Positions 6,889-15,139 of a stretch of DNA of 55,386 nt are shown in pieces; within the stretch, counting starts at the first letter, position 1; each line of letters begins with the position of its first letter. Below the pieces are notes generated by a model. That model was not told where the DNA came from. It made no database searches and saw only the letters and a program-made list of their open reading frames with translations. This DNA comes from CAIUVD01 sp044338255 (GTDB lineage: Bacteria; Planctomycetota; UBA11346). The stretch is from assembly GCA_044338255.1 (NCBI GenBank), contig JBIILZ010000009.1, positions 1-55,386 of the forward strand, in the 5' to 3' direction. The translations under genes and the position numbers were made by a program.

Positions 6889-9450
6889 TCAGTAACTTGC
6901 CCGCAAATGGCAGATGCTCACGGCCTTTGCGAAAGCGTCGGGAGTCACCGCTAGTTGTTCGCCGGGAGTTACCCCGGCCAGGGACTTAGGGGTGAAGGTC
7001 AAAGTCCGTGGCTGGCCCGGCAGCAAGGTCAGCGAGTTGTCGTCGAATTCGCCAGCCAGGTCATCGGCGTTGAGGTGCACGAAGAGGGCCGGCTTGTCGG
7101 TGCTCAGGGTCACCGCGTAGCCGTGGACCTCCATGGTGATCCGGGCATCGGCGAGGGTGCAGCGCTTGTACTCGGTGAAGACGTGGGTGTTCACATGTGT
7201 GAAGGCGCTCGCGCCGGCCTGGGCGGTGAGGCTCAGCTGCAGGAAGCGCGTGCCGCGCTCGGCGGTGGTGGCGGCGAAGGACGCCACTGGGCGCTTCGCC
7301 AGCAGCTGGGCCGAGCCCGCGGCGACCGTCGCGGTGAGGACTTCGCTGCCGATCAGCTTGCCATCGAAGCCGATGATCTGCGCCGTCACCGAAGCCTGGG
7401 CGGGCTCGCAACGATCATTGGTGATCCACAGCTCGAGCTCGTCGGTCTTGGTCTGGAAGGCGCTGACGATCACCGGCGCGAAGAAGCGTCGCGCGTGGTA
7501 GTGGAGCTGTTTCCATTTGCCGCTGTATTCCAGCGACGACCACGAGGCCACCGGCCAGTTGTCGTTGAGCTGCCAATAGATGGTGCCCATGCAGGTGGGC
7601 TGCAGATGACGCCAATGCTCGACCGCGATCTTGATCGCCAGGGCCTGCTGCACCTGCGACAGGTAGAGGAAGGCCGGGAAGCCCATCGGCAGGCGGAAAT
7701 AGCGCGAGAACATGTCGTTGATGCGCTGGTTGCCGCCGGTGTTGCGCTGATGCCATTCCATCACCGGCGAGGTGACATTGAACTCCTCGGGCGGGCAATA
7801 TTTCCGGACGGTGTCGAGGGACGGGAAGCTCTGATAGCCGAATTCGCTGCAGAAGCGCGGGGTGACATCGTAGTAGCTCTCGAAGGGCTTGCTGCCGTGC
7901 CACACTTCCCAGTAGTGCATGTCGCCCTTCTTGTCATCCAGCCAGCAGTCGCTGAAGTCACCGGGGCCGGCGCAGGGGGATGACGGCCAGAACATGCGCG
8001 TGTTGTCGGCTTCTTCGACGGCGTTGGTGAGCACCTGCGAGAGACGATCGTAATCGATGATGTAGCGATCGCGCGATTCCTTGGATTCCTTGAACCACGT
8101 CAGGGCACCCACGACCTCGTTGTCGCCGCACCACAGGGCGATGCAGCCGTGATCGCGCAGGCGCTTGATCTGGTAGGTGACTTCGCGACGGATCTCGGCC
8201 AGCCACGGCTTGTCGGAGGGATACAGCGCGCACGAGAACATGAAATCGTGCCAGACCATCAAGCCGAGCTCGTCGCAGAGATCGTAAAAGGCATGGCGCT
8301 CGAACTGTCCGCCACCCCACACGCGGATGATGTTCATGCCCACGGCGGCGGCGGAATCGAGGTGATCCTTGAAGCGCGCATCGGTCTGCCGCGCGGGCAT
8401 GGCATCGCTGGGGATCCAGTTGGCGCCCTTGGCGAAGATCGCTCTCCCATTGACCTGGATGACCATCGAGGTGCCGCGCGCATCTTTCTCATTCAGCACC
8501 ATGAGGTCACGCAAGGCGAGACGTTTGCTGCAGATTTCATCGCCGACGCTGACGGTCAGATCGTAGAGCGGCTGGGCGCCGTGGCCGTTGGGCCACCACA
8601 ATTTCGGAGCGCGAATGGAGACGCTGCCGCTGACGGTGTTGGCGCCCTGGGTCAGCTGCACCGGCAGCTTCAGGTGCTGATCACCGAGTTGGATAGCGAA
8701 GGACGTGCCCCCGGCGGCGACGGCCTCGACCTCGGCGGTGACGGTGACCACGACCTCGCCGGCAGCGTGCTGTTGCGTGGTGTAGACGTGTTCGATGCGG
8801 GCGGCGGTGGTGCCGCGCAGGCTGAGGTCGTCGTAGACGCCGCAGGTGAACAGGCTGATGCCCCAGTCCCAGCCGCCGTGGCATTGGGCCTTGCGGATGA
8901 GGTTGTAATGCGGGACCCGTATCCCGTTTTGGTAGCCGTTGGCGGGGATCGGATAGGGCTGCCGGGCGGCGCGGGCGGCGGCTTCTTTGGCCGCCGAGCG
9001 GAAGACGATGCGCATCGTGTTGCGGCCGGCCGTCAGCGCCGCTTTGACGTCGAAGCGATGGCGGCGGAACTGATTGGCGGTGCTGCCGATGTCCGTGCCA
9101 TTGATGCTGATCTCGGCGAAGGTATCGAGCGAGTCGGCATTGAGGTAGACGTTGGCGCTGGCGAGGAGCGCAGCCGAGACCTCGAAGGTGCGCTCGATCG
9201 CCCAATCGCGGGTGATGACCCACTGCACGGTCTCCTCGTTCATGCCCCAGTAGGGATCGGGGATGAGCTGGGCGGCGAGCAGGGCGCTGAAGACATCGCC
9301 GGGGGCGACGAAGGGGCAGCTATGGGTACCGCCGATCTCGCTCAAGATCCACGTCCCGGCGAGGTCGAGGTGCTGCAGCGCCTGGCGCGGGATGCCCGGT
9401 TGGGTAACGAACGAGGACGTGACCGAATGGGCGACAGGGGCGGTGCTCAT
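6889..9450 (-). CDS. Beta-mannosidase, glycoside hydrolase family 2
   Basis: This 853-aa protein has the GH2 order: N-terminal sugar-binding jelly roll, Ig-like domain, TIM barrel and C-terminal beta domains. HGGWDWG near residue 190 is typical of beta-mannosidases rather than beta-galactosidases. The acid/base Glu is E445 in WCGDNEV and the nucleophile is E536 in FCSEFGYQ. It would release mannose from the non-reducing end of beta-mannosides. There is no signal peptide, so it acts on imported oligosaccharides in the cytoplasm. It is transcribed divergently from the remains of an AraC regulator and is followed 64 bp later by the dienelactone hydrolase gene. Other GH2 specificities cannot be fully excluded. 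Confidence 0.9.
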   Translation of the reverse strand: MSTAPVAHSVTSSFVTQPGIPRQALQHLDLAGTWILSEIGGTHSCPFVAPGDVFSALLAAQLIPDPYWGMNEETVQWVITRDWAIERTFEVSAALLASANVYLNADSLDTFAEISINGTDIGSTANQFRRHRFDVKAALTAGRNTMRIVFRSAAKEAAARAARQPYPIPANGYQNGIRVPHYNLIRKAQCHGGWDWGISLFTCGVYDDLSLRGTTAARIEHVYTTQQHAAGEVVVTVTAEVEAVAAGGTSFAIQLGDQHLKLPVQLTQGANTVSGSVSIRAPKLWWPNGHGAQPLYDLTVSVGDEICSKRLALRDLMVLNEKDARGTSMVIQVNGRAIFAKGANWIPSDAMPARQTDARFKDHLDSAAAVGMNIIRVWGGGQFERHAFYDLCDELGLMVWHDFMFSCALYPSDKPWLAEIRREVTYQIKRLRDHGCIALWCGDNEVVGALTWFKESKESRDRYIIDYDRLSQVLTNAVEEADNTRMFWPSSPCAGPGDFSDCWLDDKKGDMHYWEVWHGSKPFESYYDVTPRFCSEFGYQSFPSLDTVRKYCPPEEFNVTSPVMEWHQRNTGGNQRINDMFSRYFRLPMGFPAFLYLSQVQQALAIKIAVEHWRHLQPTCMGTIYWQLNDNWPVASWSSLEYSGKWKQLHYHARRFFAPVIVSAFQTKTDELELWITNDRCEPAQASVTAQIIGFDGKLIGSEVLTATVAAGSAQLLAKRPVASFAATTAERGTRFLQLSLTAQAGASAFTHVNTHVFTEYKRCTLADARITMEVHGYAVTLSTDKPALFVHLNADDLAGEFDDNSLTLLPGQPRTLTFTPKSLAGVTPGEQLAVTPDAFAKAVSICHLRASY

Positions 9451-9549
9451 GACCCGACTCTAGCACGGCGTCTTCGTCATGCTTCCCCAAGGTTGACCCT
9501 GATTTGACCATGGTTGATCTCGTGCCCGGCCGCCGAAGGTACGCTGTCG

Positions 9550-9867
9550 ATGCGCCTCCCCCGTACCAAGGTCTTGCAGCCGGATGATGTGTACGTGCGG
9601 CAATCATTGGGGCCGTCGCCGCCGTGGCGTTTTCCGGCGCATCATCATGACGGCTGGAGCGAGGTGCAGTTGGTCATCGAGGGCCGGCTCCGGCAGTAGG
9701 TCAATGGGCGCGATTTCGTGCTTTTCAATTTTGCGATCGCCCTCGATCTGGGCTTCGGTTCGGCGAGCGCGTTCAGCCGCTCCTTCCGCGCCCCTCTCGC
9801 CCTCGCGCCCTCTCGCCACGCGAATGGCGCAAACGCCATGGCGTCGGTTGGCGCTCCTAGTTCTTAA
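9550..9867 (+). pseudogene. AraC-family transcriptional regulator, remnant
   Basis: From the ATG at 9550 the frame encodes a cupin-type sensor start: LQPDDVYVRQ, then FPAHHHDGWSEVQLVIEGRLRQ shown here only as its key residues HHH and the following E and EG. TAG at 9697-9699 interrupts it, then VNGRDF continues in the same frame. The sequence then jumps directly to ALDLGFGSASAFSRSFRA, the second helix-turn-helix of AraC proteins, and ends at TAA 9865-9867. The middle of the cupin, the linker and the first helix-turn-helix (roughly 150-180 residues) are missing. It lies divergently beside the beta-mannosidase gene, the usual place for its regulator. Both a nonsense change and a large internal deletion make function very unlikely. 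Confidence 0.8.
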
Positions 9868-10055
9868 GCGACCCGTTGCACGCCGAGGGGAGTCAGGGTC
9901 TCGGTCGCCTTGCGCATGCGTTCGTTGATGCGCTGGACCAGGGCCAGGGCCTCGGTGGCGGGATCTTGCGAAACCTCGTCGCTGTCGTCGAAGTCGCTGA
10001 GCTCGGGCGCGATCAGGGCCGGCGCGGAGGGTTGGATGTTAGGCATGGCAACCAT
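9864..10055 (-). CDS. Small acidic hypothetical protein
   Basis: A 63-aa frame (60 aa if the second ATG at 10046 is used) with strongly GC-ending codons like the neighbouring genes, which argues that it is real. The product is acidic in its first half (a Glu/Asp/Ser-rich LSDFDDSDEV stretch) and has an amphipathic helix (LALVQRINERMRKATETL) in the second. I recognise no domain. Its stop overlaps the end of the AraC remnant. The Shine-Dalgarno is weak. Confidence 0.55.
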   Translation of the reverse strand: MVAMPNIQPSAPALIAPELSDFDDSDEVSQDPATEALALVQRINERMRKATETLTPLGVQRVA

Positions 10056-10266
10056 CTCTGCGCGGCCGGGAAGGAGAGCGCGGTAAGTGGGCGGTAAGTG
10101 GGCGGAAAGGGGAGCAAGAGCGAGGCGCTCGTCAGGCGAGCTGCAGTAGGGAAGTCTACCACAAGAATTTTCATTCTGCGCGGACTTTATTATCGACGGA
10201 CTGTGTAGCCTGTGAAGACCGTGCTAAGGAGCTAGCTTGCTGCCTGGTGCAGCAAATCAGGTCATT
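10056..10266. other. Intergenic region with short repeat and weak hairpin
   Basis: It holds direct repeats of GTAAGTGGGCG near 10082-10104. A TTGCTGC/GCAGCAA hairpin near 10235-10253 could end the panD transcript on the minus strand. An AT-richer stretch (10160-10200) may hold the promoter of the small minus-strand gene. No gene is visible. Confidence 0.35.
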
Positions 10267-10638
10267 TCAGCCCGAAACCGTCCCGTAGGTGGCAATCACT
10301 TCATTGCGCCCACCGAGAACCAGCACTTTCGGTTCGTGGTCGACGACTTCGTTTTCGTTGTAGAGGGCATAGCCGGCGATGATCACGATGTCGCCGCGCT
10401 GGGCGTGGCGGGCGGCCGCGCCATTGACGATGATCTCACCCTTGCCGCGCTCGCCGGCGATCAGGTAGGTCTCTAGCCGGTAACCATTGTGGCAGTTCAG
10501 GAGCTGGATGCGCTGGTGGACGAGCAGGCCAGAACGTTCGATGAGGTCGAGGTCGACCGTCAGACTGCCAGGGTAGTCAATGCGGCAGTCAGTGACCGTC
10601 GCATGATGGAGTTTGCCTTGGAGCAGTTCGCGGAGCAT
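10267..10638 (-). CDS. panD: Aspartate 1-decarboxylase
   Basis: This 123-aa protein makes beta-alanine for pantothenate and coenzyme A. It opens MLRELLQGKLHHATVT, aligning with the family start MIRTMLQGKLHRVKVT. The self-cleavage site is intact: G24-S25 in YPGSL, where the Ser becomes the pyruvoyl cofactor. NGAAARHAQRGDIVIIAGY matches the conserved core. The start is set by that alignment; a longer open frame upstream is low-complexity and overlaps the gene before it. No clear Shine-Dalgarno is visible. It lies 40 bp downstream of the DHH phosphoesterase gene on the same strand, so the two are probably co-transcribed. Confidence 0.93.
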   Translation of the reverse strand: MLRELLQGKLHHATVTDCRIDYPGSLTVDLDLIERSGLLVHQRIQLLNCHNGYRLETYLIAGERGKGEIIVNGAAARHAQRGDIVIIAGYALYNENEVVDHEPKVLVLGGRNEVIATYGTVSG

Positions 10639-10678
10639 GCGTGAAATGCTGGCGCTGCGGACGTCAGTGCAACCGCCG

Positions 10679-11674
10679 TCAGGACCCGGGCGGGGTTGCT
10701 GGCTGGGGCGCGGGTGGAGGCGAAATAGCGCTGGCGGCAGGCTGGGTAAGGAGCGGATCCTTAGCCAGATAGCAGCTGGAACTGGGATGCCCGCCGCCGC
10801 CGCGGGCGGCGGCGATGGTCGCGCAATCGGCGGTAGGGATGCCGCCGCGCGCGCCCGAGCGCAGCGAATGCACCCACATCGGAGCATTGCCTTTGCGGTA
10901 GAAGAGCACCGCCAAGTCATAGCCCAGGCCGCCCTCGGCCAGCGGCTGGCAAATATATTCGCCGAGTTCGTTCTGATCCTTAAAACAGTTCACGGCCAGT
11001 GCACGCAGACCCTTCACGCCGTAGGCATCGCTGATCGCCACGCCGTTCTTGGCGGCCTCGATGACGCGTTGGCGCTGAGCCTCGATCAGCGGCCGGCCGC
11101 GCGCGGCCATGGCCCCGAGATCGGCTTCGAGCAGGCCGGCATACAGACTATTGGGATAGGCATCGACCAATCCGGCGCAAATCAGGCGGCTGTCAGGCAA
11201 TTGCCAATGCCAGAGATCCTTGTCGCGGATGTATTGCACCACCGCCGGCGGCGGCTGGTTGGGAAAAAGGGTTTTCCAGGTCAGCGAGGTGCCGCATTCG
11301 TTGAGATCGAAGACACCCCAGCCGAGGGTGCGCCAGATGTCTTCGGCGCTGGCGTGGTGATCGATCCACAGCAGCTCGCTGGCCTGGGCCTTGAGCTGGC
11401 GCATGGCCTCCAAAGGAAAGCCGAAATCAACGAGATAAACCGAGCGGCCCTCGACCTTCGGCGGCGGATTGCTGTATTGCACCGCTAGGAATTCGCAGTC
11501 CGGGACCTTGCGCTCGACGACCGCTGCGGCGCCACTGCCGTCAAGGCAGTTTTTGTGATAGATGCACAGGGGGCGAGGAGGCACGCGAAGGGGTGTATCG
11601 TCGCCTGCGGCAGGGAAAGCGTCGCCTGCATTGGGGGTTTCTTTCAGACGTGGTCGGACACCGTAGCTGGACAT
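10679..11674 (-). CDS. DHH/DHHA1-family phosphoesterase
   Basis: The protein carries the DHH superfamily motifs: HKNCLDGSG near the start, LVDFGFP, WIDHHAS (the DHH signature that binds Mn ions) and, at the C-terminal DHHA1 domain, ARGGGGHPSSSC. Relatives hydrolyse short oligoribonucleotides, pApA or other phosphodiesters; the exact substrate cannot be read from sequence. It is shorter than RecJ and lacks RecJ's extra domains. The ATG at 11674 shares two bases with the ATG of the divergent PqiA-like gene. A GTG at 11584 is an alternative start closer to the conserved domain; the intervening 30 residues are low-complexity. panD follows 40 bp downstream. Confidence 0.8.
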   Translation of the reverse strand: MSSYGVRPRLKETPNAGDAFPAAGDDTPLRVPPRPLCIYHKNCLDGSGAAAVVERKVPDCEFLAVQYSNPPPKVEGRSVYLVDFGFPLEAMRQLKAQASELLWIDHHASAEDIWRTLGWGVFDLNECGTSLTWKTLFPNQPPPAVVQYIRDKDLWHWQLPDSRLICAGLVDAYPNSLYAGLLEADLGAMAARGRPLIEAQRQRVIEAAKNGVAISDAYGVKGLRALAVNCFKDQNELGEYICQPLAEGGLGYDLAVLFYRKGNAPMWVHSLRSGARGGIPTADCATIAAARGGGGHPSSSCYLAKDPLLTQPAASAISPPPAPQPATPPGS

Positions 11675-12608
11675 GCGCGCTGCCGCCGTTCTCCTGCCCC
11701 TCGCCCTGGTTCTGAATCTGGCGGCCTTGGGGCTGCCCTTCGTGACCGTCTCGATTGGCATGACCACCGAGGATTACTCGCTGCTGCACACGGTGAGCAT
11801 GTTGTGGCAGCATGGTTTTCCGGGCTTGGCGGTACTGGTCGGACTGTTTTCGGTGGTTTTTCCGTTCGCCAAGCTGACGGCCCTGGCGGGCGTCTGCTGG
11901 TGGCGATGGCCGGCGCGTTGGGCGGGCACCATCGGAGGTCTGGGCAAATGGTCGATGCTTGACGTGTTCCTGGTCATCCTGCTGTTGGCGGTGGCTTATG
12001 ATCGGGTGCTGGTCTCGGCGACGCCCAAGGCGGGTCTGATCGTCTTCACCATCGCCATCCTCCTTTCGATGATCGCCGGCGAGCTGCTGCATGAGCCCGT
12101 CGATCGCCAACCGGTCGAGCCGAAGCGCTGGCGGTGGCTGGCCCTGATCATCGCCGGCATCGGTACCGCGGCTTCGTTGTGGTTGCCGCTGTTTGCCACC
12201 GAGGCGTGGTTCCTCTGGGATTCCGCCTTCAGCGTGGTCGGCATCGGGCAACGCTTATGGCAGCTGGGGGCGTGGGTTCCGGCGCTGGCCGTGGGCCTGT
12301 TCCTGGTCGTCATGCCGGTGATGCGCGTGGTGTTCCTCGCGCTGCTGGTGCTTGGCGGCGCACGTTGGGCGCCAGCGGCGGGCTTTGCCGGACGGTGGTC
12401 GATGCTCGAGCCGTTCGCCTTGGCGTTGGCGATCTTCATCTTCGAAGGTCGCGAGACGGTGCCGGCGGCGCTCGACCATGGCGGCCTGATTTTGATCGTG
12501 GCCATGGCCCTGGCGGCATTTTCCAGTACGTTGCTTACCCAGCGCCGCCATGACTGGTCCAAGCTGGTGGCCGCGCCGCCGCCTCCGCTCAGCGATAAGG
12601 CCCGATAA
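11673..12608 (+). CDS. Paraquat-inducible protein A (PqiA/LetA) family membrane protein
   Basis: This 311-aa polytopic inner-membrane protein has two homologous halves, each with the family motif before a membrane helix: GKWSMLDVFLVIL and GRWSMLEPFALAL. PqiA and LetA work with MCE-domain proteins (PqiB, LetB) in lipid transport between membranes. No MCE gene is adjacent, so any partner is encoded elsewhere. I count about eight membrane helices. The zinc-ribbon modules of E. coli PqiA are absent. The start codon overlaps that of the divergent DHH gene. The stop codon lies inside a 10-bp tandem repeat that begins within the last codons. Confidence 0.82.
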   Translation: MRAAAVLLPLALVLNLAALGLPFVTVSIGMTTEDYSLLHTVSMLWQHGFPGLAVLVGLFSVVFPFAKLTALAGVCWWRWPARWAGTIGGLGKWSMLDVFLVILLLAVAYDRVLVSATPKAGLIVFTIAILLSMIAGELLHEPVDRQPVEPKRWRWLALIIAGIGTAASLWLPLFATEAWFLWDSAFSVVGIGQRLWQLGAWVPALAVGLFLVVMPVMRVVFLALLVLGGARWAPAAGFAGRWSMLEPFALALAIFIFEGRETVPAALDHGGLILIVAMALAAFSSTLLTQRRHDWSKLVAAPPPPLSDKAR

Positions 12609-12660
12609 GGCCAGATAAGGCCAGATAAGGCCGGATAAAGCCGGATAAAACCCGATGAAA
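12594..12660 (+). repeat. 10-bp tandem repeat containing the pqiA-like stop codon
   Basis: About 6.5 units of GATAAGGCCN, decaying towards the right (GATAAAGCCG, GATAAAACCC). The gene's TAA at 12606-12608 is part of the second unit. Confidence 0.9.
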
Positions 12661-12786
12661 ACCGCGTTTGTCGGTGATCGTCGTGGCGGCGTCCGGTTTT
12701 GACGCGGCAAAAGCCGTTCACCGCTTGCCCATGGCAGCGACAACCCATCATCCCCGCTCCATTTTCGCCAGTCAAGGACGCCAGCC

Positions 12787-14898
12787 ATGGCCATCAATCT
12801 CGCTAAGACACGCAATTTCGGCATCGTTGCCCATATCGACTCGGGCAAGACCACCGTGTCGGAGCGCATTCTCTACTACACCGGCAAGAAGCATAAGATC
12901 GGTGAAGTGCACGACGGTGCCGCCTCGACCGACTGGATGAAGGAAGAGCAGGAGCGTGGTATCACCATCACCGCCGCCGCCGTCTTCGCCCAGTGGAAGC
13001 GCCATGGCGAAACCTACGACATCAATCTGATCGACACCCCTGGACACGTGGACTTCACCGCCGAAGTCGAGCGCTCCTGCCGCGTTCTCGATGGCGCCGT
13101 GGTGGTGTTCTGCGCCGTCGCCGGCGTGCAGGCCCAGTCCGAGACGGTGTGGCGTCAGGCCAACAAGTACTCGGTGCCCCGCCTGGTGTTCGTCAACAAG
13201 ATGGACCGCATGGGCGCCAACTTCGATCGCGTCGTCGGTCAGGTCGAAGAGCGTCTCGGCGGCCACCCGGTGCCGATCCAGATGCCGATCGGTGCTGGCG
13301 ACGATTTCCGCGCCATCATCAACCTGCTCGACATGAAGTACTACACCTTCGAAGGCGACAAGGGTGAAGACCAGATCGAGCACGAGATCCCTGCTGAATT
13401 CCTCGAAGAAGCAAAAGCCCGCCGGGCCAAGCTGATCGACTCGGCCGCGTCCGGCTGCGGCGACGAAGAGATCGAGATGACCTATCTCGAAACCGGCTCG
13501 CTCAGCGATGAACAGCTGCTCAAGGCGCTGTGCATCGGCACCATGACCTTCAAGTTGCAGCCAATGTTGTGCGGCGCTGCGCTGCGGAACAAGGGCGTGC
13601 AGCTGTTGCTCGACACCGTCGTCGACATCCTGCCCAATCCGAAAGATGCCCACTCGATCAAGCAGTTCGAGCTCGACGACGTGCTCAAGACCGCCCCGAT
13701 CCCCACCAAGTGCGACAGCAAAGCGCCACTCCGCGCCATGGTCTTCAAGATCATGTCGATGCCCAACCTCGGCGACGTATCCTTCGTGCGCGTCTACCAG
13801 GGCATCATCAAGGAAGGCGATGCGCTCACCTGCCAGCCTTCGGGCAAGGGCGAACGCGCTGCACGCATGGTCAAGCTCGTCGGCGTGGTCCCGACCAAGA
13901 TCGACGAAGCCCCAGCCGGCGACATCGTCGCTCTCGTCGGCCTCAAGAACACCCGCACCGGTGACACCTTGTGCATGGCTGATGATCAGCACCCGATGGC
14001 CCTCGAAGGCATCAGCTTCGCCAAGCCGGTGATCTCGATGGCCATCGAGCCCGCGTCGAACAACGACAAGGAAAAGCTGGCCTACGCCCTGGCGCGTCTC
14101 GAACGCGAAGATCCGACCTTCAAGAAGTGGGTCGATCCCGAGACCAGCCAGGTCATCATCTCGGGCATGGGCGAGCTGCATCTCGAAGTTCTGCAGCACC
14201 GCATCCGTGACGAATACAAGGTCGACGCGGTCATCGGCAAGCCCAAGGTCAGCTACCGCGAGACCATCACCAAGCAGATCCAGATCCGCGGCAAGCACGT
14301 CAAGCAGTCCGGTGGTCGTGGTCAGTACGGTGATTGTATCCTCATCATTCGTCCGCTCACCGACGAAGAGAAGGCTGCCGGCAACGAGTTCATCTGGGTC
14401 GACGGCACCAAGGGCGGCACGGTTCCCAAGGAATTCCGTCCTGCCGTCGAAGAAGGCGTGCGTTCGGAGCTGCAGCGCGGCTACCTTGCCGGCTTCCCAA
14501 CCATCAACGTCTACGCCGAGCTGATCGACGGTTCGTACCATGACGTCGACTCGTCGCAGGAAGCGTTCATCGCCGCCGGCCGTTTGGCCATCCGCGAAGC
14601 CTACCCCAAGCTCGGCTGTCAGCTGCTCGAGCCGTGGATGAAGGTCGAAGTCGAAAGCCCAGAGCAGTTCATCGGTTCGGTCATGGGCTCGTTGCAGTCC
14701 AAGCGCGCGATCATCACTGAAACCGTTGATCGCGGCACCAACAAGATCGTGCGCTGCGAAGTGCCGTTGGGCGAAATGTTCGGCTACACCACCGACCTGC
14801 GCTCGATGAGTCAGGGCCGTGCCGGCTACTCGATGGAACCAAGCGAGTACAAGCCCGTGCCGAACTCGATGGTCGAGAAGTTGGCGAAGAAGGCTTGA
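12787..14898 (+). CDS. fusA: Elongation factor G
   Basis: This 703-aa translational GTPase catalyses ribosomal translocation. G motifs are intact: AHIDSGKT (residues 15-22), the switch I region RGITIT, DTPGH and NKMD. Domains II-V follow, with GGRGQYGD in domain IV and the GYTTDLRSMSQGR segment of domain V. The P-loop has Ser instead of the usual Ala (AHIDAGKT), a feature of mitochondrial EFG1 and the related spdEFG1 group of spirochaetes, planctomycetes and deltaproteobacteria. It is not in a str operon: rpsL, rpsG and tuf are absent. An AAGGA site lies 8 bases before the ATG. Strong codon bias suggests high expression. A canonical terminator follows. Confidence 0.95.
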   Translation: MAINLAKTRNFGIVAHIDSGKTTVSERILYYTGKKHKIGEVHDGAASTDWMKEEQERGITITAAAVFAQWKRHGETYDINLIDTPGHVDFTAEVERSCRVLDGAVVVFCAVAGVQAQSETVWRQANKYSVPRLVFVNKMDRMGANFDRVVGQVEERLGGHPVPIQMPIGAGDDFRAIINLLDMKYYTFEGDKGEDQIEHEIPAEFLEEAKARRAKLIDSAASGCGDEEIEMTYLETGSLSDEQLLKALCIGTMTFKLQPMLCGAALRNKGVQLLLDTVVDILPNPKDAHSIKQFELDDVLKTAPIPTKCDSKAPLRAMVFKIMSMPNLGDVSFVRVYQGIIKEGDALTCQPSGKGERAARMVKLVGVVPTKIDEAPAGDIVALVGLKNTRTGDTLCMADDQHPMALEGISFAKPVISMAIEPASNNDKEKLAYALARLEREDPTFKKWVDPETSQVIISGMGELHLEVLQHRIRDEYKVDAVIGKPKVSYRETITKQIQIRGKHVKQSGGRGQYGDCILIIRPLTDEEKAAGNEFIWVDGTKGGTVPKEFRPAVEEGVRSELQRGYLAGFPTINVYAELIDGSYHDVDSSQEAFIAAGRLAIREAYPKLGCQLLEPWMKVEVESPEQFIGSVMGSLQSKRAIITETVDRGTNKIVRCEVPLGEMFGYTTDLRSMSQGRAGYSMEPSEYKPVPNSMVEKLAKKA

Positions 14899-14911
14899 TC
14901 TTTCATCGCTG

Positions 14912-14934
14912 CGCCTCCTGCACGTCAGGAGGCG
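14912..14934 (+). other. Hairpin between fusA and its terminator
   Basis: A perfect 9-bp inverted repeat (CGCCTCCTG/CAGGAGGCG) with a CACGT loop. It has no T-tract and lies just before the true terminator, so it may protect the mRNA 3' end. Confidence 0.5.
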
Positions 14935-14939
14935 GCTGG

Positions 14940-14975
14940 AACACCCCGCGCCCTCAGGGCGTGGGGTGTTTTTTT
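14940..14975 (+). terminator. Intrinsic terminator of fusA
   Basis: ACACCCCGCGCCC pairs with GGGCGTGGGGTGT (one G-U pair) around a TCA loop and is followed by a run of T (14970-14975). Confidence 0.93.
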
Positions 14976-15003
14976 AGTGCGTTGGGAGCGGGAGGGGATT
15001 TTT

Positions 15004-15073
15004 TCTGGTCTCTGGTCTCTGGTCTCTGGTCTCTGGTCTCTGGTCTCTGGTCTCTGGTCTCTGGTCTCTGGTC
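15004..15073 (-). repeat. Heptamer tandem array, copy 3 (reverse orientation)
   Basis: Ten units of CTGGTCT, the complement of GACCAGN with N almost always A. It is the most uniform copy. It sits between fusA and the convergent membrane-protein gene. Confidence 0.95.
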
Positions 15074-15139
15074 GCTCATGCGACTCAGGGACTGCGGCAG
15101 TTTGCAAACCGGTCAGCAGCTCGAACGTTCGTTCTGATC

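Noticed and set aside
8149..9507. 452-aa plus-strand frame over the beta-mannosidase gene
   Set aside because: Antisense shadow; composition (Gly/Asp/Val-rich) and lack of domain content are typical of such shadows.
12772..14541. 589-aa frame antisense to fusA
   Set aside because: Shadow of a highly biased GC-rich gene; the plus strand encodes a full EF-G.
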